From Ramlibacter ginsenosidimutans (GTDB lineage Bacteria > Pseudomonadota > Gammaproteobacteria > Burkholderiales > Burkholderiaceae_C): 64,000 nucleotides of DNA. A model generated the notes under the pieces. It was not told where the DNA came from and did not search any database. It saw only the letters and a program-made list of their open reading frames with translations. The stretch covers positions 1 to 64,000 of the forward strand of contig NZ_JAEPWM010000004.1 of assembly GCF_016654015.1 (NCBI RefSeq), read 5' to 3'. Below, one piece after another: positions 9,286 to 18,231 of the stretch. Each line of letters opens with the position of its first letter. Position 1 is the stretch's first letter. The position numbers were made by a program, and so were the translations under genes.

Positions 9286-10536
9286 ATGGTTCGCGTGCGT
9301 CCCATCACCCTCTTCTGCCTAATTGCAATTCCGAGTCTGTTCATCAGCAGTTTGTCCGAGCTTTTCCCGGCGTTGGTACTTCCGAGTTCCGTTCGAATGG
9401 CCTTGGTATGTATTGCCGCCCTAAGCATGCCTTTGGGTAGTCGCAGAACATCTGGTCCGGGCGGTGTGCTTTACCCCCTAGCTTGTTTTGCATTTTTTGG
9501 ACTCGCATCCGTGCTTTGGAGCATTGACCCCAGCATAAGTCTTGAACGCGCCTTCCTAAATATTGCTGCCGTCGGCGTTCTGTGGGTGTTCTCGAAGTGT
9601 GCCTCCGCAGAGGATCAACTTCGAGTCATCTTGGCATTCTCCGCAGCATGCATCATTGTCGTCATCCTTGCGAGCCTCCCCGCATACGTCGGGCAACCTG
9701 CATCAGCGTACTTCCAAGGCAACTTTCGCGGTTATTTCTCCAACTCTAATAGCCTCGCGCACTATGCTGCCTTCGCAACGCCACTGTGTTGCGCGGGATT
9801 ATTGCAGCGCTCAAGAAGGATTCGGGGAGTGGCGCTACTCACTCTGGTCTACCTTGTGTACGTGCTACTGGACTCCAGGTCGCGTGCGGCGTTTGCGGCT
9901 GTGCTACTGAGTTCACTGATCGTATTTTTTGGGTCGCGACGGCGAGTGATTACTCCGATGAACCTGCTGATCCTCGCCCCCGGAATCGCGTTCGCTCTCT
10001 ACGTCTTTGTTCAATTTGCGACGAACAAGTACGAGGGCGTCGACACCGTCGGGACACGTCTTTACTTGTGGCAAATCCACTTGGACGCAATAACACAACG
10101 ACCGCAGCTTGGCTGGGGCATTGGCATCAACCCAGTGGACTTCAAGCTCTACACCGCGCCGGGCTACAACTATCTCGCGGATACCGAGAAGGGCAGTTCC
10201 TATATCAGCCTTCCCGAGGAACTGGGACTCTGGTTTGCCATTCCCTTCTTCCTCATTCTTCTTCCGCAGCTTGCCCAAAGACTCTACGCTGCTTACGTGC
10301 ATGGCCACAAATATGCGAACGCCGCAATGCGCTTGGTCCCGGCGGGTTTGGTTCTTGGCAGCTTAGTGCACGCCTCCTTCGAATCATGGCTGTTCTCGTT
10401 CGGAAATCCGCTCGCGTTCTCGTTTTGGATGTCTTGTATCTACCTAGCATCGCATGCGACACCCTCCAGACCTAACTTGAGGCGGGCTTCGCCTTCGAAG
10501 CGCAAGGAGCTCATCAGAGCTGTGGATGTGGGATGA
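9286..10536 (+). CDS. O-antigen polymerase/ligase-like membrane protein (Wzy)
   Basis: This 416-residue protein has about ten to twelve hydrophobic helices and a long extracytoplasmic loop around residues 240-310. That loop contains GTRLYLWQIHLDAITQRPQLGWGIG, the signature area of the Wzy_C/O-antigen ligase superfamily (RxxxW...P..G.G). It probably polymerises the locus 1 repeat units in the periplasm. GAGGAG five bases before ATG 9286 is a clear ribosome binding site. Its codon use is less GC-rich than that of neighbouring genes, which suggests an exchanged cassette. A ligase role cannot be excluded from the sequence. Confidence 0.82.
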   Translation: MVRVRPITLFCLIAIPSLFISSLSELFPALVLPSSVRMALVCIAALSMPLGSRRTSGPGGVLYPLACFAFFGLASVLWSIDPSISLERAFLNIAAVGVLWVFSKCASAEDQLRVILAFSAACIIVVILASLPAYVGQPASAYFQGNFRGYFSNSNSLAHYAAFATPLCCAGLLQRSRRIRGVALLTLVYLVYVLLDSRSRAAFAAVLLSSLIVFFGSRRRVITPMNLLILAPGIAFALYVFVQFATNKYEGVDTVGTRLYLWQIHLDAITQRPQLGWGIGINPVDFKLYTAPGYNYLADTEKGSSYISLPEELGLWFAIPFFLILLPQLAQRLYAAYVHGHKYANAAMRLVPAGLVLGSLVHASFESWLFSFGNPLAFSFWMSCIYLASHATPSRPNLRRASPSKRKELIRAVDVG

Positions 10537-11659
10537 GATGGTCTGCACGAACACTGGAGAACTACCACAGAAGCGGGCCGGGGTCTCCGAAATCATGGGT
10601 ATGGGAATGCGCCCACCACGGATTTTCGCGGGCTTGCAAGCAATGCGATTTCTCGCCGCGGTCATGGTTGTCTGCACTCACGCGACGTTCTATGTATCCA
10701 CTCGGCTCTCCAATGGCTTCCCCGTTTGGGATTCGGGCACGCAGGGTGTGCCTTTGTTCTTCGTGATAAGCGGGTTTGTCATGACCCTCTCCACCGCCTC
10801 GCTGCCGCGAGGAACTCTGGGCGCACGGAAATTTGTCGCATCCCGCCTGATCCGCATCGTTCCCCTTTATTGGGCGCTGAACTTGTTGAAGCTTGCGCAA
10901 ATCCTGGCGCTCCCGGCGCTTGCCTTCGCTAAGCCGGATGTGTGGAACGTGGTGCTCTCGATGCTCTTCATCCCGAGTCGAAACGCGGAGGGCGCCGTCG
11001 AGGCCTTCTATGGTGTTGGCTGGACTCTCGACTTCGAGATGTTCTTCTACGCGGTCTTGGCCATTGCCTTGATGTTCCGGCGCATCCCCCTTTACATGTT
11101 CATGGCTGCGGTCTTGATTCCCGCCGTGCTGGTCGCGCCGTATCGCCAGGAGCACTGGCCGGCGGTGACCTTCCTGCTGAATCCCCTTCTACTCGATTTC
11201 CTGTGGGGCGTTGCCATTGGCCATCTGTACCTTCGCGGAGTGAGGGTCTCGCCGCATGTGAGCCTCGTCTGTCTTGTGGTCGGCCTGACCATCGTGTTCG
11301 CGCTCCCCAAATTTCCGCTGCTTGGTTTGCAGTACGCGCTGGCGATTGGAGGCGCAGTCTTCCTCGAAGAGAAGTGGGGCCAGCGCGTTCCACGTATCGC
11401 TGTCATCGGCGGGGACGCGTCCTATTCCCTTTATCTCGTGCACCCTATGGTTGGCGTTCTCGTTGCGGTCATTCTTCACCGCGCAGGCATCTCCACGCCT
11501 CTTGCGGCGATCTGCGCGATTCTCGTCGCGAGCACGTGTGCCGCGTACCTGACGTATGTGCTTTTTGAGCGGCCGATTACGGGGATGCTGCGGCGTCGCT
11601 TCACCGGCGGGCAGCTCACGCCGGCCGCGCTGCCAGCCCAAAGTCTCACGATGCACTGA
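10526..11659 (+). CDS. Acyltransferase family 3 protein (OafA/exopolysaccharide type)
   Basis: This 377-residue integral membrane protein has the acyltransferase_3 opening AMRFLAAVMVVCTHATFYV with the conserved His, then GTQGVPLFFVISGFVMTLS, and about ten helices ending in TYVLFERPITGML. Members transfer acetyl or other acyl groups to sugars of surface glycans. The frame opens at ATG 10526, overlapping the polymerase gene by 11 bases; an internal ATG at 10595 is an equally plausible start, because homology begins only after it. No SGNH domain is present, unlike the second acyltransferase at 41523. Confidence 0.85.
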   Translation: MWDEMVCTNTGELPQKRAGVSEIMGMGMRPPRIFAGLQAMRFLAAVMVVCTHATFYVSTRLSNGFPVWDSGTQGVPLFFVISGFVMTLSTASLPRGTLGARKFVASRLIRIVPLYWALNLLKLAQILALPALAFAKPDVWNVVLSMLFIPSRNAEGAVEAFYGVGWTLDFEMFFYAVLAIALMFRRIPLYMFMAAVLIPAVLVAPYRQEHWPAVTFLLNPLLLDFLWGVAIGHLYLRGVRVSPHVSLVCLVVGLTIVFALPKFPLLGLQYALAIGGAVFLEEKWGQRVPRIAVIGGDASYSLYLVHPMVGVLVAVILHRAGISTPLAAICAILVASTCAAYLTYVLFERPITGMLRRRFTGGQLTPAALPAQSLTMH

Positions 11660-11664
11660 ATCGA

Positions 11665-12774
11665 ATGAAGGTATTCCACTTCATCTTGGGCAAGGCCAAC
11701 AAGGATCGGGCCAATGGCGTGAACCAGGTCATTGCTGGTCTGGCGAAGTATTCAGCGCGAAACGGAGCGGAAGTTCGCGTGATCGGGAAGGCCGAAAGCG
11801 CGGACGCTGAAGGTGAGATCGTTCACAGGGACGGTTTCGATGTACGAGTCTATTCGCGCTGGAGCACGGCTTTGGCCGGCGCTGTGAAGGATGCCGTCCG
11901 ATGGGCGGACGTGGTCCATCTCCACGGCACATACGCCCCCTGGAATTTCGGGGTGGCGGCGCTGTCTCGCAGCGTGCGCACGCCGCACATCATCACGCTG
12001 CACGACGGCCTCGCGCCGGAACGTGCCGAACGTGGCAAGGTCAAGAAGCGTGCGTACGACGCCGTGATCCAAAGGCGCCACTTATCGACTGCTTCCGCAA
12101 TCCACGTCCTCACGCAGGAAGAAGGCACGGACTTGCTTCGCTTCGCGCCCGTGAACCACGTCTTCTGCGTGCCCAACGGCATCGACCTGGAGGACTATCC
12201 TCGCCAGCCGATTTTGCAAAGAACGGACCTGCGGCACATCGGCTATCTCGGTCGACTCTCTCCGGAGAAGAACCTGGACGCATTGTGCTCGGCATTCGTG
12301 GCAGTCAATGGCGACCGCAAACTTCGCCTGCTGCTGGCCGGCCCCGTCAATCCGTATGGTGAGTCGCTCCGCACGCGCTATGGCCAGCATGGTGTTGAAC
12401 TGGTCGGACCAAAGTACGGGACAGAGAAGACGCAGTTCATTCGCGACCTGGACTTGTTCGTGCATCCGTCGCTGTGCGATGTCTTCTCCATCGCGGCGAT
12501 GGAGGTGCTCGCTCTCGGAACGCCGCTTCTGATCACCCGCACATCGAAGGTGTCGTATTTCGCGGACCGCTGCGCTTTCATGATGTGCGAGCCGACGTCG
12601 TACGGTCTCGCGGCCGGTCTTCGAGACGCATTGTCCCGCAAGGACCAATGGCCGGTAATTTCCGAGAACGGCATGAAGCTGATCTCGGAAACTTTGAACT
12701 GGGATGTTTCCGCCTCGAAGCTCCTGAACGAGTATGAGGCCGTGATCGCGAGGAATGATGAAGAAGGAGCTTAG
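11665..12774 (+). CDS. GT4 family glycosyltransferase
   Basis: This 369-residue GT-B enzyme has an N-terminal acceptor domain (GKANKDRANGVNQVIAGLAKY) and a C-terminal nucleotide-sugar domain. It contains HIGYLGRLSPEKNLDALCSAF at about 191-211 and LFVHPSLCDVFSIAAMEVLALGTPLLITR (about 264-292), the EX7E-type region of family GT4. It should add a sugar to the lipid-linked repeat unit at the cytoplasmic face. It starts five bases after the acyltransferase stop and overlaps the next gene by 20 bases. Donor and linkage are unknown. Confidence 0.87.
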   Translation: MKVFHFILGKANKDRANGVNQVIAGLAKYSARNGAEVRVIGKAESADAEGEIVHRDGFDVRVYSRWSTALAGAVKDAVRWADVVHLHGTYAPWNFGVAALSRSVRTPHIITLHDGLAPERAERGKVKKRAYDAVIQRRHLSTASAIHVLTQEEGTDLLRFAPVNHVFCVPNGIDLEDYPRQPILQRTDLRHIGYLGRLSPEKNLDALCSAFVAVNGDRKLRLLLAGPVNPYGESLRTRYGQHGVELVGPKYGTEKTQFIRDLDLFVHPSLCDVFSIAAMEVLALGTPLLITRTSKVSYFADRCAFMMCEPTSYGLAAGLRDALSRKDQWPVISENGMKLISETLNWDVSASKLLNEYEAVIARNDEEGA

Positions 12775-14065
12775 TGCGCTCGTGACGGGCAGCGTTTCGG
12801 CGGTGATGCCGGTGCTCGGGTTGCGAGGTACAGACGATTTCGCCCGGGTGGGCGGAGATCTGGATTTCATAGTTCCGGCCGGACATGCGGTGGAGGCGTG
12901 CCGGACTGCAGCCCGCGCGGCGACGGACGCTGGCTGGTACTTGCTCTTCTTCCGCGATATTGGTTACCTCGCGCAGATCGTCTTGGTGCGCCCCTCGGAC
13001 ACCGGCGAGGACCACGCCATTAAGGTCGACTTCTTTGACGGACTGCGCTGGTACGGAATCGGACGCGACGACGCAGGGCGCACTCTCCTTGAGCAGACCG
13101 CCTCGATGCGAGGAGACCCGAAGGTAGTCGGTGCAGTCAGCTTCTTTCAGAAAACGATGACGGTCGGCCGGTGCTCGGAACGCGACTGGGCTCGGGTTCA
13201 GGCGACCGGCGCCGACAAACCATATTTGTTAGCGGTCGCAAGCAACTGTGGCCTGCCGCTCACCGCTGAACAACTCGGCACACGAGGGCCAAGTGGTCTT
13301 GCGAAGTGGAAGCTCCGCGCCGCATCCGGCGGGGCGCAAGGTCCGCTGTCTGCGCTCTCGTGGTTCCTTTCGGCTGCCGGCGCGCACCTTCGCTTCAAGT
13401 CCGGAATGGGCACGCACGCGGGCCTTGTGGTGGCCGTGTCCGGCTTGGACGGATCCGGCAAGAGCACGCTCGTCGGCCGTTTGATGACCACATTCAGGAC
13501 GGCAGGCGGCATTCAGCCCCAGGAACTGCACCTCCTGCCCTCGTGGATCCCGATGCCACACCAGATTCTGCGGCGAAAGAAGACTGCGACCGCGTATCAC
13601 AAGCCTTACTCCGAGCCGCCTGTGACATCGAGGTCAAGTGCGCTCCTGCGTCTCGGTTTCTATGGTCTTGCGTTCGCCCTTGCGCGGGCCGCGCTGGCTT
13701 GGCAGACGCTTCGGGGCGCCGTGGTCGTTTCCGATCGGAGCTTCTTCGACTTTGCATCGGATCTGAGTCGCGCACGGATTCCTCACGCCCAATTGCCCGA
13801 CTGGCTTTTGCGGGTTCTTGTCCCGAAAGGGGTGCTTTGTTTTGTCGATGCTTCGCCAGACTGCGTTGTCCAGCGTAAGGGTGAACTGACCTTGGAGAAC
13901 GCGACGCGGATTCGCGCAGGCTATCTCCGCACAGCGGAACTGAGCCAAGCAGTGGTTCTGGACGGGAACGCGAGCGCGACGGAAGTGTTCAAGCAACTGC
14001 TTGCTCACGTCTCGGCGGAATACCTGCGCAGGCTGGATGGGGCCACAGGCCAAGGCAGGCGATGA
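12755..14065 (+). CDS. Putative nucleotidyltransferase-like / thymidylate-kinase-like two-domain protein
   Basis: This is a 436-residue protein I do not recognise as a named family. The N-terminal half contains GGDLDFIVPAG (about residues 31-41) and KVDFFDG (about 89-95), a spacing of acidic residues reminiscent of MNT-type nucleotidyltransferases. The C-terminal half has a clear P-loop, VSGLDGSGKSTLVGRL, near 228-243, then VVVSDRSFFDFASDL near 325-339 and a lid-like region ENATRIRAGYL, as in thymidylate-kinase-like nucleoside monophosphate kinases. It lies between two GT4 genes, overlapping 20 bases upstream and four downstream (ATGA). It may activate or modify a sugar or lipid intermediate; the substrate is unknown. 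Confidence 0.6.
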   Translation: MMKKELSALVTGSVSAVMPVLGLRGTDDFARVGGDLDFIVPAGHAVEACRTAARAATDAGWYLLFFRDIGYLAQIVLVRPSDTGEDHAIKVDFFDGLRWYGIGRDDAGRTLLEQTASMRGDPKVVGAVSFFQKTMTVGRCSERDWARVQATGADKPYLLAVASNCGLPLTAEQLGTRGPSGLAKWKLRAASGGAQGPLSALSWFLSAAGAHLRFKSGMGTHAGLVVAVSGLDGSGKSTLVGRLMTTFRTAGGIQPQELHLLPSWIPMPHQILRRKKTATAYHKPYSEPPVTSRSSALLRLGFYGLAFALARAALAWQTLRGAVVVSDRSFFDFASDLSRARIPHAQLPDWLLRVLVPKGVLCFVDASPDCVVQRKGELTLENATRIRAGYLRTAELSQAVVLDGNASATEVFKQLLAHVSAEYLRRLDGATGQGRR

Positions 14066-15342
14066 CTTTGGACGCCGCCCAAAGCTCACAATCCAGGAAC
14101 GGCAGGAGGCGCTTGCTGATATCCGCCTATGGCTGCGAGCCGGGTAAGGGCTCGGAGCAGGGCGTCGGATGGCACTGGACCATGCAGCTCGCTCACGACA
14201 GCGAGCTCGTCGTCCTCACCCGCAGCAACAATGAAGAGGCTATTCGTGGCGCATTGCCGCCCGAAGTCGCCGATAACGTGCGCTTTGAGTTCTACGACCT
14301 CCCTGCAGCCGCACGGAAGCTGAAGCGCAAGGAAAGGGGGCTCTACTTCTTCTACCTCTTCTGGCAGTGGGGTGCGTACCGCCGTGCACGCGTCCTCGCT
14401 CGCCAGTCGCGATTCGACTACGCCATGCATCTCACATTCGGCAGCATCTGGATGCCGACGTTCATGCATCTGCTGCCCATTCCCTTCATTTGGGGGCCGG
14501 TTGGCGGCGGAGAGGGGGTCCCCTTCGCACTCATTCGGACCTTGTCCGTCAAGGGCCGCGCGTCTCAGTACCTCCGCTATTTTTTGATTGCGACCATCGG
14601 GTTAAATCCACTGTTGATGGGGGTGATTCGCCGGGCACGGCTGATCCTGGCGCGCACCGACGAGACGGCTCGCCTGATTCCTGATGCTTACTCGGAGAAG
14701 GTACGCGTGGTGCTTGAGACCTCGATGGCGGACGATATTCTTGCTTCTACCATGCGCACAGAGGCCCGCAGCAATGCCCCTGACCTACGCGTTATCTATA
14801 CCGGGCGGCTCATTCCTCTAAAGAACCTCGCGCTTGGTATTCGCGCCGTAGCAATGGCCCGCCGACATGGGGCAGGCGTCCGCCTGACCGTCGTGGGCGA
14901 TGGACCGCTCCGGAAGAGCCTTGAGAAACTCGCCCACGACGAAGGCATTGCGGAATTCGTGGACTTCCTCGGGAATATGCCGCAGGCCGATGTGTTGGCA
15001 AGCCTCCGCGAGAGCGACGCCTACCTTTTCCCTAGCCTAAAGGAAGGCGGCGTGTGGTCGCTCATGGAAGCGATGGCAGCCAGTCTTCCGGTCGTTTGCG
15101 TCGATGGATCCGGAATGAGTGTCATCACGGATGAAACTTGCGCGATTCGCGTCGTGCCCACTTCAGAGGAGGCCATGATGCAGGGCTTTGTCGACGCCCT
15201 CCTCCGTTTGGCGGAATCGCCGCAACTCCGAATTCAGCTCGGGACGAACGGCCGCCGGAGGATCGAGGAGCAGTTCCGATGGGAGCACAAGCGGCAGTTC
15301 ATGGCCGCTGTGTTTCGGGATATCGAACACGTCGCCGAATGA
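14062..15342 (+). CDS. GT4 family glycosyltransferase
   Basis: This 426-residue GT-B enzyme opens RRLLISAYGCEPGKGSEQGVGWHW, the form seen in exopolysaccharide GT4 enzymes. The C-terminal donor domain has RVIYTGRLIPLKNLALGIRA (about 240-259), TVVGDGPLRKSLEKLA and AYLFPSLKEGGVWSLMEAMAASLPVVC (about 318-344), which includes the two conserved glutamates. It is cytoplasmic or membrane-associated and belongs to the repeat-unit assembly of locus 1. Its start overlaps the stop of the previous gene (ATGA), and its own stop overlaps the next start in the same way. Confidence 0.87.
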   Translation: MTLDAAQSSQSRNGRRRLLISAYGCEPGKGSEQGVGWHWTMQLAHDSELVVLTRSNNEEAIRGALPPEVADNVRFEFYDLPAAARKLKRKERGLYFFYLFWQWGAYRRARVLARQSRFDYAMHLTFGSIWMPTFMHLLPIPFIWGPVGGGEGVPFALIRTLSVKGRASQYLRYFLIATIGLNPLLMGVIRRARLILARTDETARLIPDAYSEKVRVVLETSMADDILASTMRTEARSNAPDLRVIYTGRLIPLKNLALGIRAVAMARRHGAGVRLTVVGDGPLRKSLEKLAHDEGIAEFVDFLGNMPQADVLASLRESDAYLFPSLKEGGVWSLMEAMAASLPVVCVDGSGMSVITDETCAIRVVPTSEEAMMQGFVDALLRLAESPQLRIQLGTNGRRRIEEQFRWEHKRQFMAAVFRDIEHVAE

Positions 15343-16451
15343 TCGTCTTCGCGCATCTGCTGAACGACCGGTCTGGAAGCCCCAAGGTACTGGCGGAGGC
15401 TATTGAGGGCCTGTCCTCTGCCGGCCAGCCCACCGCCCTCTTCGTAGGAAGCGACGGCTCGGGATGTCTCGACGACGTGGGCGTGCCCACCACCCGTTAC
15501 TGGTACCGTCGTGGTGCGCACAGACTGACCACACTCTTTGCATACGTGGCGAGCCAGCTCGCGCTGTTCGGCAAATTGCTGCTCTCGCGCGGCATCCCAA
15601 AGGACGCGATCGTTTATGCCAACACCTTGCTTCCGTTCGGAGCGGCCGTGTACGGCCGGCTCACCGGCAGGAAGGTGGTGTATCACTTGCACGAGGTATC
15701 GCTCACGCCGTGGCCGCTCCAGTGGTTCTTGACAACGGTCGCGCGCTGGACTGCTGCACATCTCATCTACGTATCGGAATTTCACCGACACTGCCTACCG
15801 ATTCCGGGTGTGCCGGCCACTACCGTGTTCAACGCGCTCGACCCGGCGTTCGTGAAAAAGGGGAAGCAGGCTCATTACCGCCATCGTCGCGATGGTGCGT
15901 TCCGGGTGCTCATGCTCGCTTCGCTGCGGGACTACAAAGGGATTCCCGAGTTCATCGAATTGGCACGTCGCGTTTCCGAACGCGAGGACATCAACTTTGA
16001 CCTCATTGCGAACGACGATGAAGAAGCGGTGGTGCGGTATTTCGCCAGTCGGAAGGTCCCGGGGAATGTCACTGTCCATGCACGTACGAGCGACCTTACG
16101 CCCTGGTACGCGAAGGCCAGCCTCGTAATCAACCTCTCTAGGCCTGACCAGTGGATCGAGACCTTTGGGCTCACCTTGCTGGAAGCCATGGTTTTCGGCG
16201 TGCCGGTGATTGCACCTCCGGTGGGGGGGCCCTGCGAGTTGATATCCGACGGACGCGAAGGTTTTCTCCTAGATTGCCGGCGAATGGACGAGCTTGTCAC
16301 CAGAGTGCTCGGACTTGCTGACGACGAACCCCTTTCGAGACGCCTCTCCGAGGCGGCGCGACACCGGGCATTAAATTTCTCGCGAGCAGCATTCGTCGCC
16401 GGCCTGCGCGAGGCGCTAGAACTCGACACTCCCCATCGGAAGCAATCTTGA
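15339..16451 (+). CDS. GT4 family glycosyltransferase
   Basis: This 370-residue GT-B enzyme begins MIVFAHLLNDRSGSPKVLAEAIEGL. Its C-terminal half contains RVLMLASLRDYKGIPEFIELARR (about 188-210) and a GT4 donor site, WIETFGLTLLEAMVFGVPVIAPP (about 272-294). ATG at 15339 overlaps the previous stop (ATGA); the frame is open further upstream, but that part lies within the preceding gene and shows no homology. Its stop overlaps the TTG start of the next gene. It should add another sugar of the locus 1 repeat unit. Confidence 0.87.
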   Translation: MIVFAHLLNDRSGSPKVLAEAIEGLSSAGQPTALFVGSDGSGCLDDVGVPTTRYWYRRGAHRLTTLFAYVASQLALFGKLLLSRGIPKDAIVYANTLLPFGAAVYGRLTGRKVVYHLHEVSLTPWPLQWFLTTVARWTAAHLIYVSEFHRHCLPIPGVPATTVFNALDPAFVKKGKQAHYRHRRDGAFRVLMLASLRDYKGIPEFIELARRVSEREDINFDLIANDDEEAVVRYFASRKVPGNVTVHARTSDLTPWYAKASLVINLSRPDQWIETFGLTLLEAMVFGVPVIAPPVGGPCELISDGREGFLLDCRRMDELVTRVLGLADDEPLSRRLSEAARHRALNFSRAAFVAGLREALELDTPHRKQS

Positions 16452-17563
16452 AGAACGTCGCAATACTCGGAACGGTCGGACTGCCGGCGAGCTATGGTGG
16501 CTTCGAAACCCTTGCAGAGAATCTGGTGCGCTATCACCAAGAGCACGATATCGACGGCGAAATCGTGGTGTACTGCAGCGCAAAGACCTTCCCCGAGAGA
16601 GCTCCCTCCTACCTCGGAGCGTCGCTCCGGTACGTGAACCTAGACGCCAATGGCGCATCGAGCGTGCCGTACGACATTCTCTCGCTGATCTCCGCTGCGC
16701 TACGTGGGGCAGAGGTGATCCTGCTCCTTGGTGTGTCTGGTGCGATTGCGCTGCCCTTCCTGAGGCTCTTCTCCCGGGCGCGAATCGTCACGAACATTGA
16801 TGGAGTCGAATGGAAACGTGAGAAATGGAAGGGATTTGCTCGCTGGTGGCTGCGTAAATCCGAATACTGGGCGGTGCGCTACTCCCACGAAGTGATCGCG
16901 GATAACGCGGGGATTGCCCGTCACGTTGCCGAGTGTTACGGACGCTCCTGCGAGGTGATCGCATATGGCGGCGATCACGCGGTGCAGGCGACCGGGCAGG
17001 CCTTTGAAGGTGAGCCGCTTCCGCCCCGCTACGCGCTTGCACTCTGTCGGATCGAGCCCGAAAACAACGTGGCAACCATTCTCGAGGCTTTCGCCGAGAA
17101 CCGGGAACTCCCGCTAGTTTTCATCGGAAACTGGAAGAACAGCGACTACGGACTCGCCCTGCTGGCGAGATTTGGCGCTAATTCCGGCCTGCGGCTGTTG
17201 GATCCCATCTACGACGCCGGAGTGCTGCGCACGATCCGTAGCGGCGCGGCCTTGTACGTCCACGGCCACTCGGCGGGCGGAACGAATCCGTCGCTCGTCG
17301 AAATGATGCACTTTCGCGTTCCGGTGCTGGCCTTCGACTGCAGCTTCAATCGATGCACGACGGACGTGCGGGCCATCTACTTCACGGACGCGGCCTCACT
17401 GCGCGCCGCCGTAGCTGCACTTTCGCCGGAACGCGCGGAGAAAGTCGCTGCGGAGATGCAAAGGATTGCGCAGGAAAGATACACCTGGGACGCAATAGGG
17501 CACGCGTACTTCAAGCTGCTGGGCCTTCGTGGGACGGTGAGCCTGCAGCCACAGGGCGCCTGA
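16448..17563 (+). CDS. DUF1972 glycosyltransferase (rhamnosyltransferase-like)
   Basis: This 371-residue protein has an N-terminal DUF1972 domain with the diagnostic KNVAILGTVGLPASYGGFETL, as in Cps2T/WsaF-type rhamnosyltransferases, and a GT-B C-terminal half with YALALCRIEPENNVATILEAF and HGHSAGGTNPSLVEMM (about 280-295). The start is TTG at 16448, within the overlapping TTGA of the previous stop; no ATG gives the conserved N-terminus. It is the last gene of locus 1. Rhamnose as donor is inferred from the family, and no rml genes are in the window. Confidence 0.87.
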   Translation: MKNVAILGTVGLPASYGGFETLAENLVRYHQEHDIDGEIVVYCSAKTFPERAPSYLGASLRYVNLDANGASSVPYDILSLISAALRGAEVILLLGVSGAIALPFLRLFSRARIVTNIDGVEWKREKWKGFARWWLRKSEYWAVRYSHEVIADNAGIARHVAECYGRSCEVIAYGGDHAVQATGQAFEGEPLPPRYALALCRIEPENNVATILEAFAENRELPLVFIGNWKNSDYGLALLARFGANSGLRLLDPIYDAGVLRTIRSGAALYVHGHSAGGTNPSLVEMMHFRVPVLAFDCSFNRCTTDVRAIYFTDAASLRAAVAALSPERAEKVAAEMQRIAQERYTWDAIGHAYFKLLGLRGTVSLQPQGA

Positions 17564-17678
17564 ATCCGCGCCGCGGTCGGCTTCACCACCGCTCGAGGGC
17601 GGTCGTTCGTCACGCGTGACCGCCGCATCCTCCAACGGCTGCGCCGCCGCAGCAAACGCCTCCGCCGCGATTGGCACC

Positions 17679-18231
17679 TTACCAGCATGCCGACCCTGAA
17701 GGAGACGCTCGCCGGCCGGCCGCCAAACCTCCTTGCACCGCATCCCGCAAAATGATGCAACCCAACCGACGTGTCCACGAACTTCCCATCGAGATAGAAC
17801 CCCGGCGTCCCCCGCACACCGCGCGCCCGACCAGCTTCCAGGTCCCGCAGCACCCGCCCCCGGTGCACATGCATCTCGATCTCACGATAGAACCGAACTA
17901 GGTCCAGCCCAAGCCGCCGCGCAATTTCCACCAGCAGCTCGCCATCGATCTCGCCCGTCCGCTGAAAGAGCAGATCGTGAAACTCCCAGAACCTGCCCTG
18001 CGCAGCGGCCGCCTCCGCTGCCTCCGCCGCCACTTCGGCGTACGAGTGGGCCTCCGCATTCGGAAAGTGCCGATACACCAGCCGAATGCAGTCCTCCTTC
18101 CCTTCCAGCAGTCTCCGCACGATGGGAAACGCCTTCCTGCAATACGGGCACGCGAAGTCCCCGAACTCCTCCAGCACCAAAGCCGCACCGGGCGCGCCCC
18201 GCACATGCTCGCCCGTCATCACCTGGGTCAC
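17679..18231 (-). pseudogene. DsbA-family thioredoxin-like oxidoreductase, 3' end frameshifted
   Basis: The protein reads from GTG 18231, which overlaps the MFS stop (GTGA), so translation is probably coupled. It has a DsbA-like fold without signal peptide: catalytic CPYC at residues 28-31 (FGDFACPYCRKAF), a helical insert, and cis-Pro region GVRGTPGFYLDGKFVD. After VDTSVGLHH the frame departs from family sequence. Removing one base in the AAAA run at 17749-17752 restores LRDAVQGGLAAGRR and a stop at 17679. Read literally, the frame runs on to 17377, overlapping the rhamnosyltransferase gene by about 190 bases with unrelated residues. It could be a real mutation or an error in a homopolymer. 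The catalytic part is complete. Confidence 0.7.
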
